Of a stretch of 36,751 bases of DNA, positions 24,173-32,250 are shown in pieces (position 1 is the first letter of the stretch; each line of letters begins with the position of its first letter). The notes under the pieces were generated by a model. That model was not told the DNA's origin, made no database searches, and saw only the letters and a program-made list of their open reading frames with translations. Origin of the DNA: Lachnospiraceae bacterium (lineage in GTDB: Bacteria > Bacillota > Clostridia > Lachnospirales > Lachnospiraceae); the NCBI GenBank assembly GCA_014804285.1, contig JAAVAA010000097.1:1-36751 (forward strand). Direction: 5' to 3'. A program made the translations under genes and the position numbers.

Positions 24173-25792
24173 CACTTTTAATTTTGCAGTTTCTTCTTCT
24201 ATCACCTTTTTATCAATTCGCTGAAATAGAATTTCTATTTCAGGAAGCTGATATCCGGAAGGAACAGACTGATGTTCCCACTGATTGGTGATGTTCAGCC
24301 ATCCGCAGATTTTTTTCGAGGAAAAAGGCAGGAACGGATAGAGAAGAATCGCTAAATTAGCGATGATCTGGACACATTGATAAAGAGCGTCTTTACAGTC
24401 ATGCTCGTCAGTACTCCGGGTAATCCATGGCTGTCTGGTATCAAAAAATTTGTTTGCAGAGCGTATGAAGCTAAACAGTTCCTGCAGGGCATCTTTGAAA
24501 GCGCCTTTTTCGATCAGGCGTCCTATTGCCGGGTATAATGCCTCGATTTTGGCATTTAGTTCCGTATTCGGTGAGCCCTCCGGAACGATACCGTCCCAAT
24601 ATTTGTTGATAAAGGATAAAGAACGGTTGATGAAATTTCCATAGGCGCCCAATAATTCGCCGTTGTGGCTGTATACATAGTCGCGCCATGAGAAATCAGA
24701 ATCCTTCTTTTCCGGACCGTTTGCCAGGAAATAGTAGCGGATAGAGTCCGGTTCATAGTGCAGCAGCAGATCCTTTACCCAGATAGCATAGTTTTGACTG
24801 GTGGATATTTTCCTGCCCTCCAGAGTCAGATATTCGCAGGAAACGATTTGATCCGGTAAATGCCAGGACGCGTCATTTCCGATTAAAAGCGCGGGCAGGA
24901 TGATGGTGTGGAAGGGAATGTTGTCTTTTCCATGAATATAATAATGTTTGGAGTCTGAGCCCCAAAGGCTGGCAAAGTCACCGTGGCCGTTATCAGCAGC
25001 AATCTTGCTTGCGGACAAGTAACCCAACACGTTCTCAGCCCAGATATAAATGGTTTTCTTGTCATAGCCTTCTTTCGGCACAGGGATGCCCCAGTCAAGA
25101 TCCCTCGTCAGGGCACGGTCTCTCAATCCCTCATGGATATACTTTTGGGTGAATGCTATGGCATTTTTCCGCCATGCCGGGCGGGTGCTGACAAGTTCTG
25201 TCAGCTCCTTTTCCAGAGCTGAAATTGCTATATACAGGTGCTTGGACGTACGGAAACTGATAGGTCTGCTACATATAGCGCATAGCGGTTCCAGCAAATT
25301 TTCAGGTTCCAGTACGGTTCCGCAGGTATCACACTGATCACCCCGGGTCTCATCTCCGCATTTGGGGCATTTCCCGATTACAAAGCGGTCTGCAAGGAAT
25401 GTGCCGCATTCTTCACAATATGCCTGGGGAACCTCCTTTTCATAAACATAAGGGCTCTCATAAAGCTTTTTGTGAAATTGTGTCACAAATTCTTTGTGCT
25501 CCGGAGAGGAGGTTTTGGTGTATACATCGTAACTGAATCCTAATTTTTGAAAACATTCTTTAAATTCCTCGTGATAATAATCGCTGATTTCCAGAGGCGT
25601 TTTTCCTTCCTTTTTGGCACGGATCGCAACCGGCGTTCCATGGCAGTCGCTGCCGGAGACAAAATATACACGGTCACCCACCGCCCTGTGATATCTTGCT
25701 AATACATCGCCTGGGAGCAATCCCGCAATATGGCCTATATGCAAAGAACCGTTGGCGTATACCCAGGCATTTCCAATTAAAATATTTTTCAT
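24170..25792 (-). CDS. metG: Methionyl-tRNA synthetase
   Basis: Charges tRNA(Met) with methionine. The 540-residue class I synthetase has HIGH at residues 18-21 (GSLHIGHIAG), the SGSDCHGTP motif and a KMSKS-type loop that reads KISTS (EGRKISTSQ). Between about residues 120 and 180 are four CxxC pairs (YCEECG, GKCPKCG, QCDTCG, LCAICS), the zinc double knuckle of the long MetRS type. It lacks the C-terminal EMAP/tRNA-binding dimerisation domain found in many MetRS. AGGAGA lies 6 bases before the ATG. A T-box leader with an AUG specifier precedes it, so expression rises when tRNA(Met) is uncharged. It may be a second MetRS in the genome. Confidence 0.93.
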   Translation of the reverse strand: MKNILIGNAWVYANGSLHIGHIAGLLPGDVLARYHRAVGDRVYFVSGSDCHGTPVAIRAKKEGKTPLEISDYYHEEFKECFQKLGFSYDVYTKTSSPEHKEFVTQFHKKLYESPYVYEKEVPQAYCEECGTFLADRFVIGKCPKCGDETRGDQCDTCGTVLEPENLLEPLCAICSRPISFRTSKHLYIAISALEKELTELVSTRPAWRKNAIAFTQKYIHEGLRDRALTRDLDWGIPVPKEGYDKKTIYIWAENVLGYLSASKIAADNGHGDFASLWGSDSKHYYIHGKDNIPFHTIILPALLIGNDASWHLPDQIVSCEYLTLEGRKISTSQNYAIWVKDLLLHYEPDSIRYYFLANGPEKKDSDFSWRDYVYSHNGELLGAYGNFINRSLSFINKYWDGIVPEGSPNTELNAKIEALYPAIGRLIEKGAFKDALQELFSFIRSANKFFDTRQPWITRSTDEHDCKDALYQCVQIIANLAILLYPFLPFSSKKICGWLNITNQWEHQSVPSGYQLPEIEILFQRIDKKVIEEETAKLKV

Positions 25793-25885
25793 TGTAGTTC
25801 TCCTTTTAGTCAGTAAATTTAGATGTGATCATAAACGTATCCGTAAAATGTATAGATCCGTTTAGTGTGGGGATATCAATTTGGT

Positions 25886-26176
25886 CATTAAAAAAGCCCT
25901 CCTCTCTGAAAATTTCTTTTCAGGGACGAGAGCCTTATGCTTCGTGTTACCACCCTAAATTCACTTAGACCTCACGGTATAAGCCTTATCAACTACGGAT
26001 GAGAAATGATTCATCGATAGTCTATCACTGTAACGGGTGCACCCGTCGTAGCCTTGGCAGATTTGCTTCGGTACGCAGCTCCGGGACCATTTTCGACAGT
26101 TCCTTCTGTGCCTGCTCTCACCAACGCAGACTCTCTGTGACGTATCTAACCATCTACTCTTCCCTTCATTGCCTTT
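25886..26176 (-). promoter_or_regulatory. T-box riboswitch, AUG (Met) specifier
   Basis: On the minus strand the leader shows the stem I start with the AGAGTAGATG motif (near 26160), an AUG specifier in GAAAATGGTCCC (complement of 26088-26090), and the T-box GGGTGGTAACACG (about 25941-25954). A terminator follows: GCCCTC at 25896 pairs with GAGGGC-type sequence through the CTGAAAAGAAATTTTCAG hairpin region, ending in six T. An uncharged tRNA(Met) should favour the antiterminator and expression of metG. Confidence 0.9.
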
Positions 26177-26182
26177 CGCAGT

Positions 26183-26211
26183 ATTATAGCATGGTTTTTC
26201 TGTATCTGCAA
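26183..26211 (-). promoter_or_regulatory. Promoter of the T-box-metG unit
   Basis: On the minus strand TTGCAG (26206-26211), a 17-base spacer and TATAAT (26183-26188). Confidence 0.85.
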
Positions 26212-26283
26212 CAAGTTCAGATACTTTGAAATTATAACAACGAATGCATGATACAAGCTTTTTAGAAAACTTATGTTATATAC

Positions 26284-26334
26284 TTGACAAACAATGTCTA
26301 CAGATGTAAACTCGAATTGTCTACAAAAGTAAAC
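26284..26334 (+). promoter_or_regulatory. Promoter with two BlaI/MecI-type operators
   Basis: TTGACA (26284-26289), 17 bases, TAAACT (26307-26312). Two near-identical operator copies, TGTCTACAGATGTAAAC (26295-26311) and TGTCTACAAAAGTAAAC (26318-26334), start 23 bases apart. They carry the TACA-N2-TGTA type core recognised by BlaI/MecI proteins; the first overlaps spacer and -10. This is autoregulation of the following repressor gene. Confidence 0.85.
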
Positions 26335-26378
26335 AATGATTATATTTATCAGTTAAAAGCAGAAATAGGAGGCTTATA

Positions 26379-26750
26379 ATGGAGAAAAAAAATGCGGTTT
26401 CCGATGCGGAACTTGAGATATTGGAAGTGTTGTGGGAAGCGGGCGAAGCTCTAAGTGCAAATGAGATTCGCACCAGGTTGAATGAGAGGAAGGACTGGGA
26501 GCGGACTACAGTGCTTACCCTGATCCGAAGACTGCTGGATAAGGAAATACTTTTACAGGAAAAGAGGGAAGTTTACTATTATTGTCCGGTGCTTAAACGG
26601 GAGGAGTATATCAGGCAGGAGACCAGAAGCTTTGTGGACAAATTTTTCAGTGGAAGTTCCAGGAATCTGGCAGCGGCGTTGGTATCCGATGAACAACTTA
26701 GCAAAGAGGAAATCAATGAACTTCGGGATTTCTTTAACAGAGATATATAA
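26379..26750 (+). CDS. blaI: BlaI/MecI/CopY-family repressor
   Basis: A 123-residue winged-helix repressor. The N-terminal domain VSDAELEILEVLWEAGEALSA with ERTTVLTLIRRLLDKEIL is typical of BlaI/MecI, and the C-terminal helices (about 75-123) form the dimerisation part. It should bind the two TGTCTACA-type operators just upstream and be inactivated by proteolysis when the partner M56 membrane peptidase senses a signal. AGGAGG precedes the ATG. The partner gene begins 16 bases after the stop. No beta-lactamase gene is nearby, so the target may be other genes. Confidence 0.93.
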   Translation: MEKKNAVSDAELEILEVLWEAGEALSANEIRTRLNERKDWERTTVLTLIRRLLDKEILLQEKREVYYYCPVLKREEYIRQETRSFVDKFFSGSSRNLAAALVSDEQLSKEEINELRDFFNRDI

Positions 26751-26766
26751 GCAGGAGGCAGCGAAA

Positions 26767-29025
26767 ATGGGAAATCAGATTTTTTTGACCATAGTATCAC
26801 TTTCTTTATCCGGAGCACTGATTGGAATTCTGATTCTGTGCCTTCGGCCTCTGACCAGAAGACTTTTTTCAAAGAGATGGAATTATTATATCTGGCTGGT
26901 GATGGCGGCACGGCTTTTGATTCCTGTCAGTCTGGGGATTAACTTAATGGGAAGTCTGTTTGCGGCAGGAAATGAATGGAACAGTGCCAGAACAGAAAAT
27001 GCTATTAGGACAGAAAGCGCCATCAGGACAGAAAATGTCATCGGAGAAGAAACTGACCAGGTGACAGCAGATCAGCAATTGAAATATGGAAACTCTGTTA
27101 TTACCGACAGGGAACAGCAGAAAATTTCTACAGAGAAGATTTCTTCAGAAAAGAGTGTACGGAATCCTTTGAACAGGCAGACGGTATTCTCGTATCTTTG
27201 GCTGGTCTGGCTCTTTGGGGCAGTTTTATCAGCTTGCATAAAAGGAAATGATTACAGGAATTTTGCAGCTTATGTGAAAACAGGTCAAAAGGAGATCACG
27301 GAAGGAAAAGTCCGTCAGATTGTAGATGAGTTATCCGGCAGGCTGGGTATAAAAAGGGTACTCAAAGTGTATGAAAGCCCAATGGTTTCCGGACCTATTT
27401 TGATCGGACTTTTACGCCCCTGTATCATTCTTCCGGAAGGAAGCTTGGTGCAGGAGGAGCTGTCGCTGATTCTTCACCATGAGCTGATTCATTATAAGCG
27501 CAAAGATTTGTGGTATAAATGGATATATCAGGCAGTGCTCTGTATTCATTGGTTTAATCCGCTGCTTTACCTGATTGAACGGAAATTAAACACGGATTGT
27601 GAGCTTGCCTGTGATGAAGCGGTTATGGAAATCCTTACAGTGGAAGGCCGGAAAGCATATGGAAACGTGCTGCTAGATGCAGCGGAGCAGAAGCTGAAGT
27701 TTAAGAAAAGTGTTCTTGCTACCACCCTCCTTGAGGATAAGGGGACTCTGAAGGAACGGCTGAACGCAATTCTCCATTATAAAAAAACAAAGGGGATTCT
27801 GGTAGTATTTTCAGTATGCTTTCTTGGCGTGATCGTGGTACTTGCCGGATTTGCGGGCGCTAAAAACAGCAAATCGCACAATGCTCATTCTGCAGCAGGA
27901 ATGTTTATGGCAGGAGATTATATTTCCGCTTGGGATCGTGCATCGTCTGACTATATATCTTTATGGGACACCATTGGTGAAACTGTCGGATCGGTGTGGG
28001 ATAGCCTGGGACAGATGTGGGGAGATTTGGGTGAAGCGCTTTCAGATGCGATGACCATTACGGGAGAACGTTATGAAATAGTCATATCGGATTTTAACAT
28101 TCATGGAGAAGCATGGAAGGTATATGAGGATGACAAGGCGATTGCAGGCGAGGATATCAATGACAGGTGGCGGGCATATGACTATATGGGAAACGGCAAC
28201 GGCATGGATGTGGATTGCAAGGAACTGATATTGAATGGTTCTGACACTTATGAGATCCTCTATGCAAAAGAGGCGTTTACTCAGACACTGGATTTTGAGG
28301 CTGAGCTTGCTGTAGGCAAAATGAAGCTGGTTCATGTTGGAGAGGATGGAAGCGTCACGCTGCTTGCAGAACTGGAAGCGGGAGATTCTTTTAATGCCAG
28401 TGTCAGCATACCGCTGACAGAAGGGAGGAACGCGGTAAAGATCGTAGGGCAGGGAGCCCAAATCAGAAATTTGCATTTCAAGTTTCATGATCAGAACAAT
28501 AAGAATGTGATGAAGCTTTTTGCATCAGATGTTGATGAAGCAGCAGGGCAGATCTGCGATGAATTCAGACAGGGAAATGTAAATATTAAAAAATTCATGG
28601 AGGTATTGCCATACCTGAATCAGGATGATCTAAGTGAATGCGCGAAAATTCTTTTTGACAGCGGCATAGACCTGACCATGGATCAGATTACGGATCTGGT
28701 GATGTATGGAGAAGAGCAGATAGGAAAATATTTGGCAGATGCGGTGGAAAAGGGTACTATGAGAGCGCTTACCGGTGATGAGATTATGGAGCTGGTTTAT
28801 TATATCAGTTCTGCTGACGCTTTAAGACTGGTGGAATGCATGACGGAAACGATGGATTTCGACGCACTGGAGGAACTCTTGTTTTATTTAGATGCGAAAG
28901 ATGGGGAAAAATGTCTGAATATTTACCTGGAGCAGGGGAATGAACTTTCTTATGAGGAGTTTTCAGAGATTTCTTATTATCTGGAAGAAGATGCAGTTAA
29001 GCAGTTGTATGAAAGAAGGAAATAA
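26767..29025 (+). CDS. M56 (BlaR1-like) membrane peptidase with unusual sensor region
   Basis: A 752-residue signal-transducing peptidase. Membrane helices lie at about 5-25, 40-60, 140-158 and 345-368, and the zinc motif HELIH is at 238-242, with a downstream acidic ligand in DCELACDEA (277-285). This half is BlaR1/MecR1-like. The outer half is not a transpeptidase domain (no SxxK/KTG pattern seen). It is a beta-rich module (about 420-580, from YEIVISDFNIHGEAWKVY) followed by five helical repeats of about 30 residues (from about 600), for example MEVLPYLNQDDLSECAK and LEELLFYLDAKDGEKCL. A short ARTENAI/RTESAI/RTENVI tandem repeat sits in the first outer loop (74-92). It should sense an unknown ligand and cleave the upstream BlaI-type repressor. 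Confidence 0.85.
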   Translation: MGNQIFLTIVSLSLSGALIGILILCLRPLTRRLFSKRWNYYIWLVMAARLLIPVSLGINLMGSLFAAGNEWNSARTENAIRTESAIRTENVIGEETDQVTADQQLKYGNSVITDREQQKISTEKISSEKSVRNPLNRQTVFSYLWLVWLFGAVLSACIKGNDYRNFAAYVKTGQKEITEGKVRQIVDELSGRLGIKRVLKVYESPMVSGPILIGLLRPCIILPEGSLVQEELSLILHHELIHYKRKDLWYKWIYQAVLCIHWFNPLLYLIERKLNTDCELACDEAVMEILTVEGRKAYGNVLLDAAEQKLKFKKSVLATTLLEDKGTLKERLNAILHYKKTKGILVVFSVCFLGVIVVLAGFAGAKNSKSHNAHSAAGMFMAGDYISAWDRASSDYISLWDTIGETVGSVWDSLGQMWGDLGEALSDAMTITGERYEIVISDFNIHGEAWKVYEDDKAIAGEDINDRWRAYDYMGNGNGMDVDCKELILNGSDTYEILYAKEAFTQTLDFEAELAVGKMKLVHVGEDGSVTLLAELEAGDSFNASVSIPLTEGRNAVKIVGQGAQIRNLHFKFHDQNNKNVMKLFASDVDEAAGQICDEFRQGNVNIKKFMEVLPYLNQDDLSECAKILFDSGIDLTMDQITDLVMYGEEQIGKYLADAVEKGTMRALTGDEIMELVYYISSADALRLVECMTETMDFDALEELLFYLDAKDGEKCLNIYLEQGNELSYEEFSEISYYLEEDAVKQLYERRK

Positions 29026-29044
29026 TTGGCTGATAAGTTGCACC

Positions 29045-29091
29045 CACGAGCCCTTTGCAGGATTTCATTATATGCAAAGGGCGTGTTTTTT
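29045..29091 (+). terminator. Terminator of the BlaI-M56 operon
   Basis: CACGAGCCCTTTGCA (29045-29059) pairs with TGCAAAGGGCGTG (29073-29085, one bulge), followed by TTTTTT. Confidence 0.9.
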
Positions 29092-29175
29092 CTGTTCCTT
29101 TTGGATATATCCCATTGTGAAGGTCATAGTCTTGGCGCATCCGCAAAAGTTCATCATTTGCCCCAATACCTGTAC

Positions 29176-29607
29176 TCATTCATCATATGCCCGTAACATT
29201 TTATCAACATTGGCAAGATCCCTTATCTCATCTGCTCTGTTGTACGTATAATTCTCCGGTACTGTGTCAAAAAATTCAATTCGATCCATCTCGCTCTCTG
29301 GAAGTTCCCCAAGAGAAAAGACTTCTGCATAGAAGACTCTTCCGTTATTTCGCCCTTTTCCGTTTTCCCATATAAACTCATAATCCCAGAGAGGAAGAAT
29401 CCGGCAGTCCTTGATGCCTGTCTCCTCATACAATTCCCGTTTTGCCGCTTGCAGGGGCGTTTCTCCTTGCTCAACATGTCCGCCGGGATGTTCATAGCTC
29501 TCCCGGCGCTTATGCCAGCAGTAAACCCATTTGCCCTGATATTTGGTGAAAATTACCACAAATTCAATATTTTCCAGCCTGCCTGCCGGAAATTCCGTCA
29601 TCGACAT
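29176..29607 (-). CDS. Nudix hydrolase
   Basis: A 143-residue Nudix protein that hydrolyses nucleoside diphosphate-linked compounds; the substrate is unknown. The Nudix box spans residues 42-65 (GGHVEQGET ... RELYEETGI) with all key Gly and Glu residues. The ATG at 29607 is preferred, with GGGAG about 10 bases upstream; a TTG at 29616 in the same frame would be an alternative. It is transcribed alone and diverges from the GNAT gene. The 217-base gap between them holds no other gene. Confidence 0.88.
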   Translation of the reverse strand: MSMTEFPAGRLENIEFVVIFTKYQGKWVYCWHKRRESYEHPGGHVEQGETPLQAAKRELYEETGIKDCRILPLWDYEFIWENGKGRNNGRVFYAEVFSLGELPESEMDRIEFFDTVPENYTYNRADEIRDLANVDKMLRAYDE

Positions 29608-29824
29608 CCTTCTCAATCTCCCTATAATTTATATGCTAAGCATCCTATTTTGCGTAAACATTGTACCATATTTTTCAATGGCTGCACAAGATTTATTGAC
29701 CTTTGAGATCCCCATTTTTCAAGCAAAACTTAATGGAAGTGTGTATGTGTATGTGGTAAAATAATTGCAATAAATAATTGGAAATTTGAGGAGATAAGAG
29801 CGAAGCGGAGGGAGAAATTATCAT

Positions 29825-30340
29825 ATGAGGATAAGACCGTATATAGAGAACAGGGATTATGAATATATAGAAAAGTGGATTGACGATGAAAGAATTCATG
29901 CCCTATGGTGTGCCAATCTTATTCCGTTTCCTGTTACAAAAGAAAATCTTCATGCTCTTTTAGAAAAAAATGCGATAGAATGGACAGACAGTGCATATGT
30001 AGCAACAGAAACCGATGGAAAAATCATTGGTTTTTTCTGCTATTCTATTAATGTAGATGACAATACGGGATTTCTTAAATTTGTTATAGTTGACCGCAAT
30101 AAACGGGGAATAGGATACGGCAAAGAAATGCTGAAATTGGCTTTACAGTATGCTTTTGAAATAACGGGAGTGAAAACAGTCCAGTTAAATGTGTTTAATG
30201 AAAATGTTACGGCAAAGCACTGTTACGAAAAAGTTGGTTTTGTTGAGGAAAGTATAACAAAGAGTGTATTCCCATATAAAAATGAATTATGGAGCAGATG
30301 TCATATGGTAATTACACAGGGAATTAATAAGAAAATGTAA
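29825..30340 (+). CDS. GNAT-family N-acetyltransferase
   Basis: A 171-residue acetyltransferase using acetyl-CoA; the substrate is unknown. The acetyl-CoA binding motif A is visible as VIVDRNKRGIGYGKEML (about residues 92-108), followed by the motif B region NVFNENVTAKHCYEKVGF. GGAGGGAG lies about 9 bases before the ATG. It looks closest to ribosomal-protein or small-molecule GNATs of the RimJ/RimL kind. It is not clearly linked to its neighbours; a promoter for the next gene lies 32 bases after the stop. Confidence 0.88.
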   Translation: MRIRPYIENRDYEYIEKWIDDERIHALWCANLIPFPVTKENLHALLEKNAIEWTDSAYVATETDGKIIGFFCYSINVDDNTGFLKFVIVDRNKRGIGYGKEMLKLALQYAFEITGVKTVQLNVFNENVTAKHCYEKVGFVEESITKSVFPYKNELWSRCHMVITQGINKKM

Positions 30341-30371
30341 AATAGTTTATCAAAAAATTATAAATATTTTA

Positions 30372-30401
30372 TTGACGAGACATTTGTACGTTTGTTACAA
30401 T
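30372..30401 (+). promoter_or_regulatory. Promoter of the Rpn-family gene leader
   Basis: TTGACG (30372-30377), 18 bases, TACAAT (30396-30401). It precedes a leader of about 185 bases. Confidence 0.7.
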
Positions 30402-30417
30402 AAACTAAAGCATAGAA

Positions 30418-30567
30418 ATTCTAACGGAAATTCGTTCTATTATCTGACTTTCTAACAGCACTATAAGATAGTGCGTCATCTGATTTAGAATCCTTGCTTT
30501 ATTACCAATTTAAAACTAAAAGGGCAGGGAACAGATGAAATCCTTTCTTATAAGAATGGTATGTTCC
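30418..30567 (+). promoter_or_regulatory. Structured 5' leader of the Rpn-family gene
   Basis: ATTCTAA (30418-30424) can pair with TTAGAAT (30485-30491), enclosing AACG/CGTT (30423-30436) and a perfect GCACTAT-AAG-ATAGTGC hairpin (30458-30474). A second domain pairs GGAACA (30528-30533) with TGTTCC (30562-30567) and holds the palindrome TTCTTATAAGAA (30545-30556). I do not recognise a known riboswitch class. There is no clear terminator. Confidence 0.5.
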
Positions 30568-30592
30568 TTACCGTTCAATGAAAGGAGGACGA

Positions 30593-31546
30593 ATGGGAAA
30601 GAATGAAGAAAAGAAGGACACAGTAGAAAAGGAGTTTGTTTCTTTCCCTGATATTACAGCGGATGTAATCAATGTGCTGCTGTATGAGGGGAAAAAGATA
30701 GCAGATGCTAAAAAGTTGTTGGCGGGACCGACAGAAACCATCTACCAGGGAGGAGAAAAACTCCGAAGCCAATATGAAGATCTTTGTAAATATGAGCTGG
30801 TGAATGGGAAGATCAAGGTTATGTACCTAATTGCCAACCAGAGCAGAACCGATGGGAAAATGCTGCTTAGGAAGGCCGGATATACAGGCGGTGTTTATCG
30901 GGAACAGTATGAAAATAAAACGCAGAACATTTTTCCTGTTGTTGAGTTTGTACTTTATTGGGGAAATCACAGATGGAAGAGCAGTCGTGATCTTCGAAGG
31001 CTGTTTCGGAAACGGAAGATTTCCGATGATACATGGAAATATATTGACGAGTTAAAGCTTCATGTATTTGAGATGAGGTATCTGCCGGAGGAAACAAGGA
31101 AACTATTCCAGAGCGATATGAGGATCGTAGTGGATTTCCTCGCAGAAGGAGATGGTTATCGCTCTGACAGGAAAATTGTACATAAAGCGGCATTGATCAA
31201 AATGCTCAAGGTGCTTTCCGGGGAAATGGATACGGAAAATGTAGAAAAATGGCTGGAAGAACAGGAAATCAGGGAGGAGGACGAGGTTACAGTGTGTGAA
31301 TTATTTGACCAATATGAGAGAAGAGGAAGGGCAGAAGGAAGAGCCGAAGGAATTAAAGAGGGCGAGAGAAGAGGTATGGAAAAAGGAATGGAAAGAGGTA
31401 TAGAAAAAGGTATAGAAAAAGGCGAAAATCGTTTTGCTATGCTGTTGCAAATGCTCATGGACGGCGGTAGAAATGATGACTTGCGGAGAGCCATTTCAGA
31501 CCGGAGTTACAGGGAGCAGTTGTATATGGAAGTTAAATTGTCTTAA
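30593..31546 (+). CDS. Rpn-family recombination-promoting nuclease-like protein
   Basis: A 317-residue protein like the Rpn/PD-(D/E)XK transposase-like group common in Lachnospiraceae. The N-terminal nuclease-like part contains ADVINVLLYEGKKI and KVMYLIANQSRTDGKML, matching the usual GIENQS region but with Ala in place of the Glu. The C-terminus has a long run of EGxxEG/EKG repeats (GMEKGMERGIEKGIEKGE, encoded by 12-base tandem repeats at about 31373-31430), as is typical of these proteins. AGGAGG precedes the ATG at 30593. The missing Glu may mean that it is catalytically weak or dead. A terminator follows. Confidence 0.8.
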   Translation: MGKNEEKKDTVEKEFVSFPDITADVINVLLYEGKKIADAKKLLAGPTETIYQGGEKLRSQYEDLCKYELVNGKIKVMYLIANQSRTDGKMLLRKAGYTGGVYREQYENKTQNIFPVVEFVLYWGNHRWKSSRDLRRLFRKRKISDDTWKYIDELKLHVFEMRYLPEETRKLFQSDMRIVVDFLAEGDGYRSDRKIVHKAALIKMLKVLSGEMDTENVEKWLEEQEIREEDEVTVCELFDQYERRGRAEGRAEGIKEGERRGMEKGMERGIEKGIEKGENRFAMLLQMLMDGGRNDDLRRAISDRSYREQLYMEVKLS

Positions 31547-31592
31547 AGTGAGAGGGTGATGCACGGCTCCTAAGTGAGTGAGGAATATAAGT

Positions 31593-31621
31593 GGCAGGGA
31601 CTGCTTAGGTCTCTGCCTTTT
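31593..31621 (+). terminator. Terminator after the Rpn-family gene
   Basis: GGCAGGGAC (31593-31601), 7-base loop, GTCTCTGCC (31609-31617), then TTTTCT. Confidence 0.8.
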
Positions 31622-31643
31622 CTGCAAAGGTAAGGGATAATTG

Positions 31644-32158
31644 ATGTTAAATAAAAAGCTTCTTGGAAATAAAGAAAACTTTGCTATTGAATATGAGATA
31701 GAAAGTACTTATAAACAATTTATGTATGGAAAAATATGTTATTGGATACAGGAAAAGCAAATTGGAAATTATGATGACGGAGAGACTTTAAGCGATGTTC
31801 TTTTATTTATTCCATCTATAGTAAGAGATAATGAAAATAGGAAACATGAAGGATTTTTTGAACTGGAGATGGATAAAGTGATATATTTATTATCAGGAGC
31901 AGCTTTTCTGGATGGGAATATAGAGATAGAGAAAAAGCTAATGAAGAACAATGGGCAAGGTTTAATATTTCTATTCCTGTTGATACATTTAATAATACCT
32001 ATATATTTCTTATTGATTCGAATGAAAAATCGCGAGTTATTTTCAAGGATAATAAAGGGGAATACCATCAATCATTTATGGATAAAGGGTATATAGACAA
32101 AATTTTTTACCAGTTTTATCAGGAATTAAGTTCTTTATATGAAGAAATGTGTTGTTAA
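31644..32158 (+). pseudogene. Frameshifted Imm42-like immunity protein
   Basis: Looks like an immunity protein of the Imm42 type (MLNKKLLGNKENFAIEYE start, then QFMYGKICYWIQ). The first frame reads correctly to EIEKK near 31937 and then turns into an unlikely hydrophobic tail ending at 32096. The -1 frame continues sensibly from the same point (EKANEEQWARFNISIPVD, then YIFLIDSNEKS) to a TAA at 32156-32158, giving about 171 residues in all. The switch lies in an A5 run at 31932-31936 where one more A restores the frame. The start is the ATG at 31644 after AAGGG. This is either real decay, a homopolymer sequencing error, or much less likely programmed frameshifting. Confidence 0.7.
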
Positions 32159-32250
32159 ATAATAATTAAGCCATTCATGTGCTGAAACAGGTGTCAGTAT
32201 AGCCATTAAAGATGTATATAAATATCTTGTGAATTAGGGGTGATTAAAAA

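Noticed and set aside
31925..31945. Programmed -1 frameshifting in the Imm42-like gene
   Set aside because: The site is G-AAA-AAG rather than A-AAA-AAG and no stimulatory structure is obvious, so a one-base loss is simpler.
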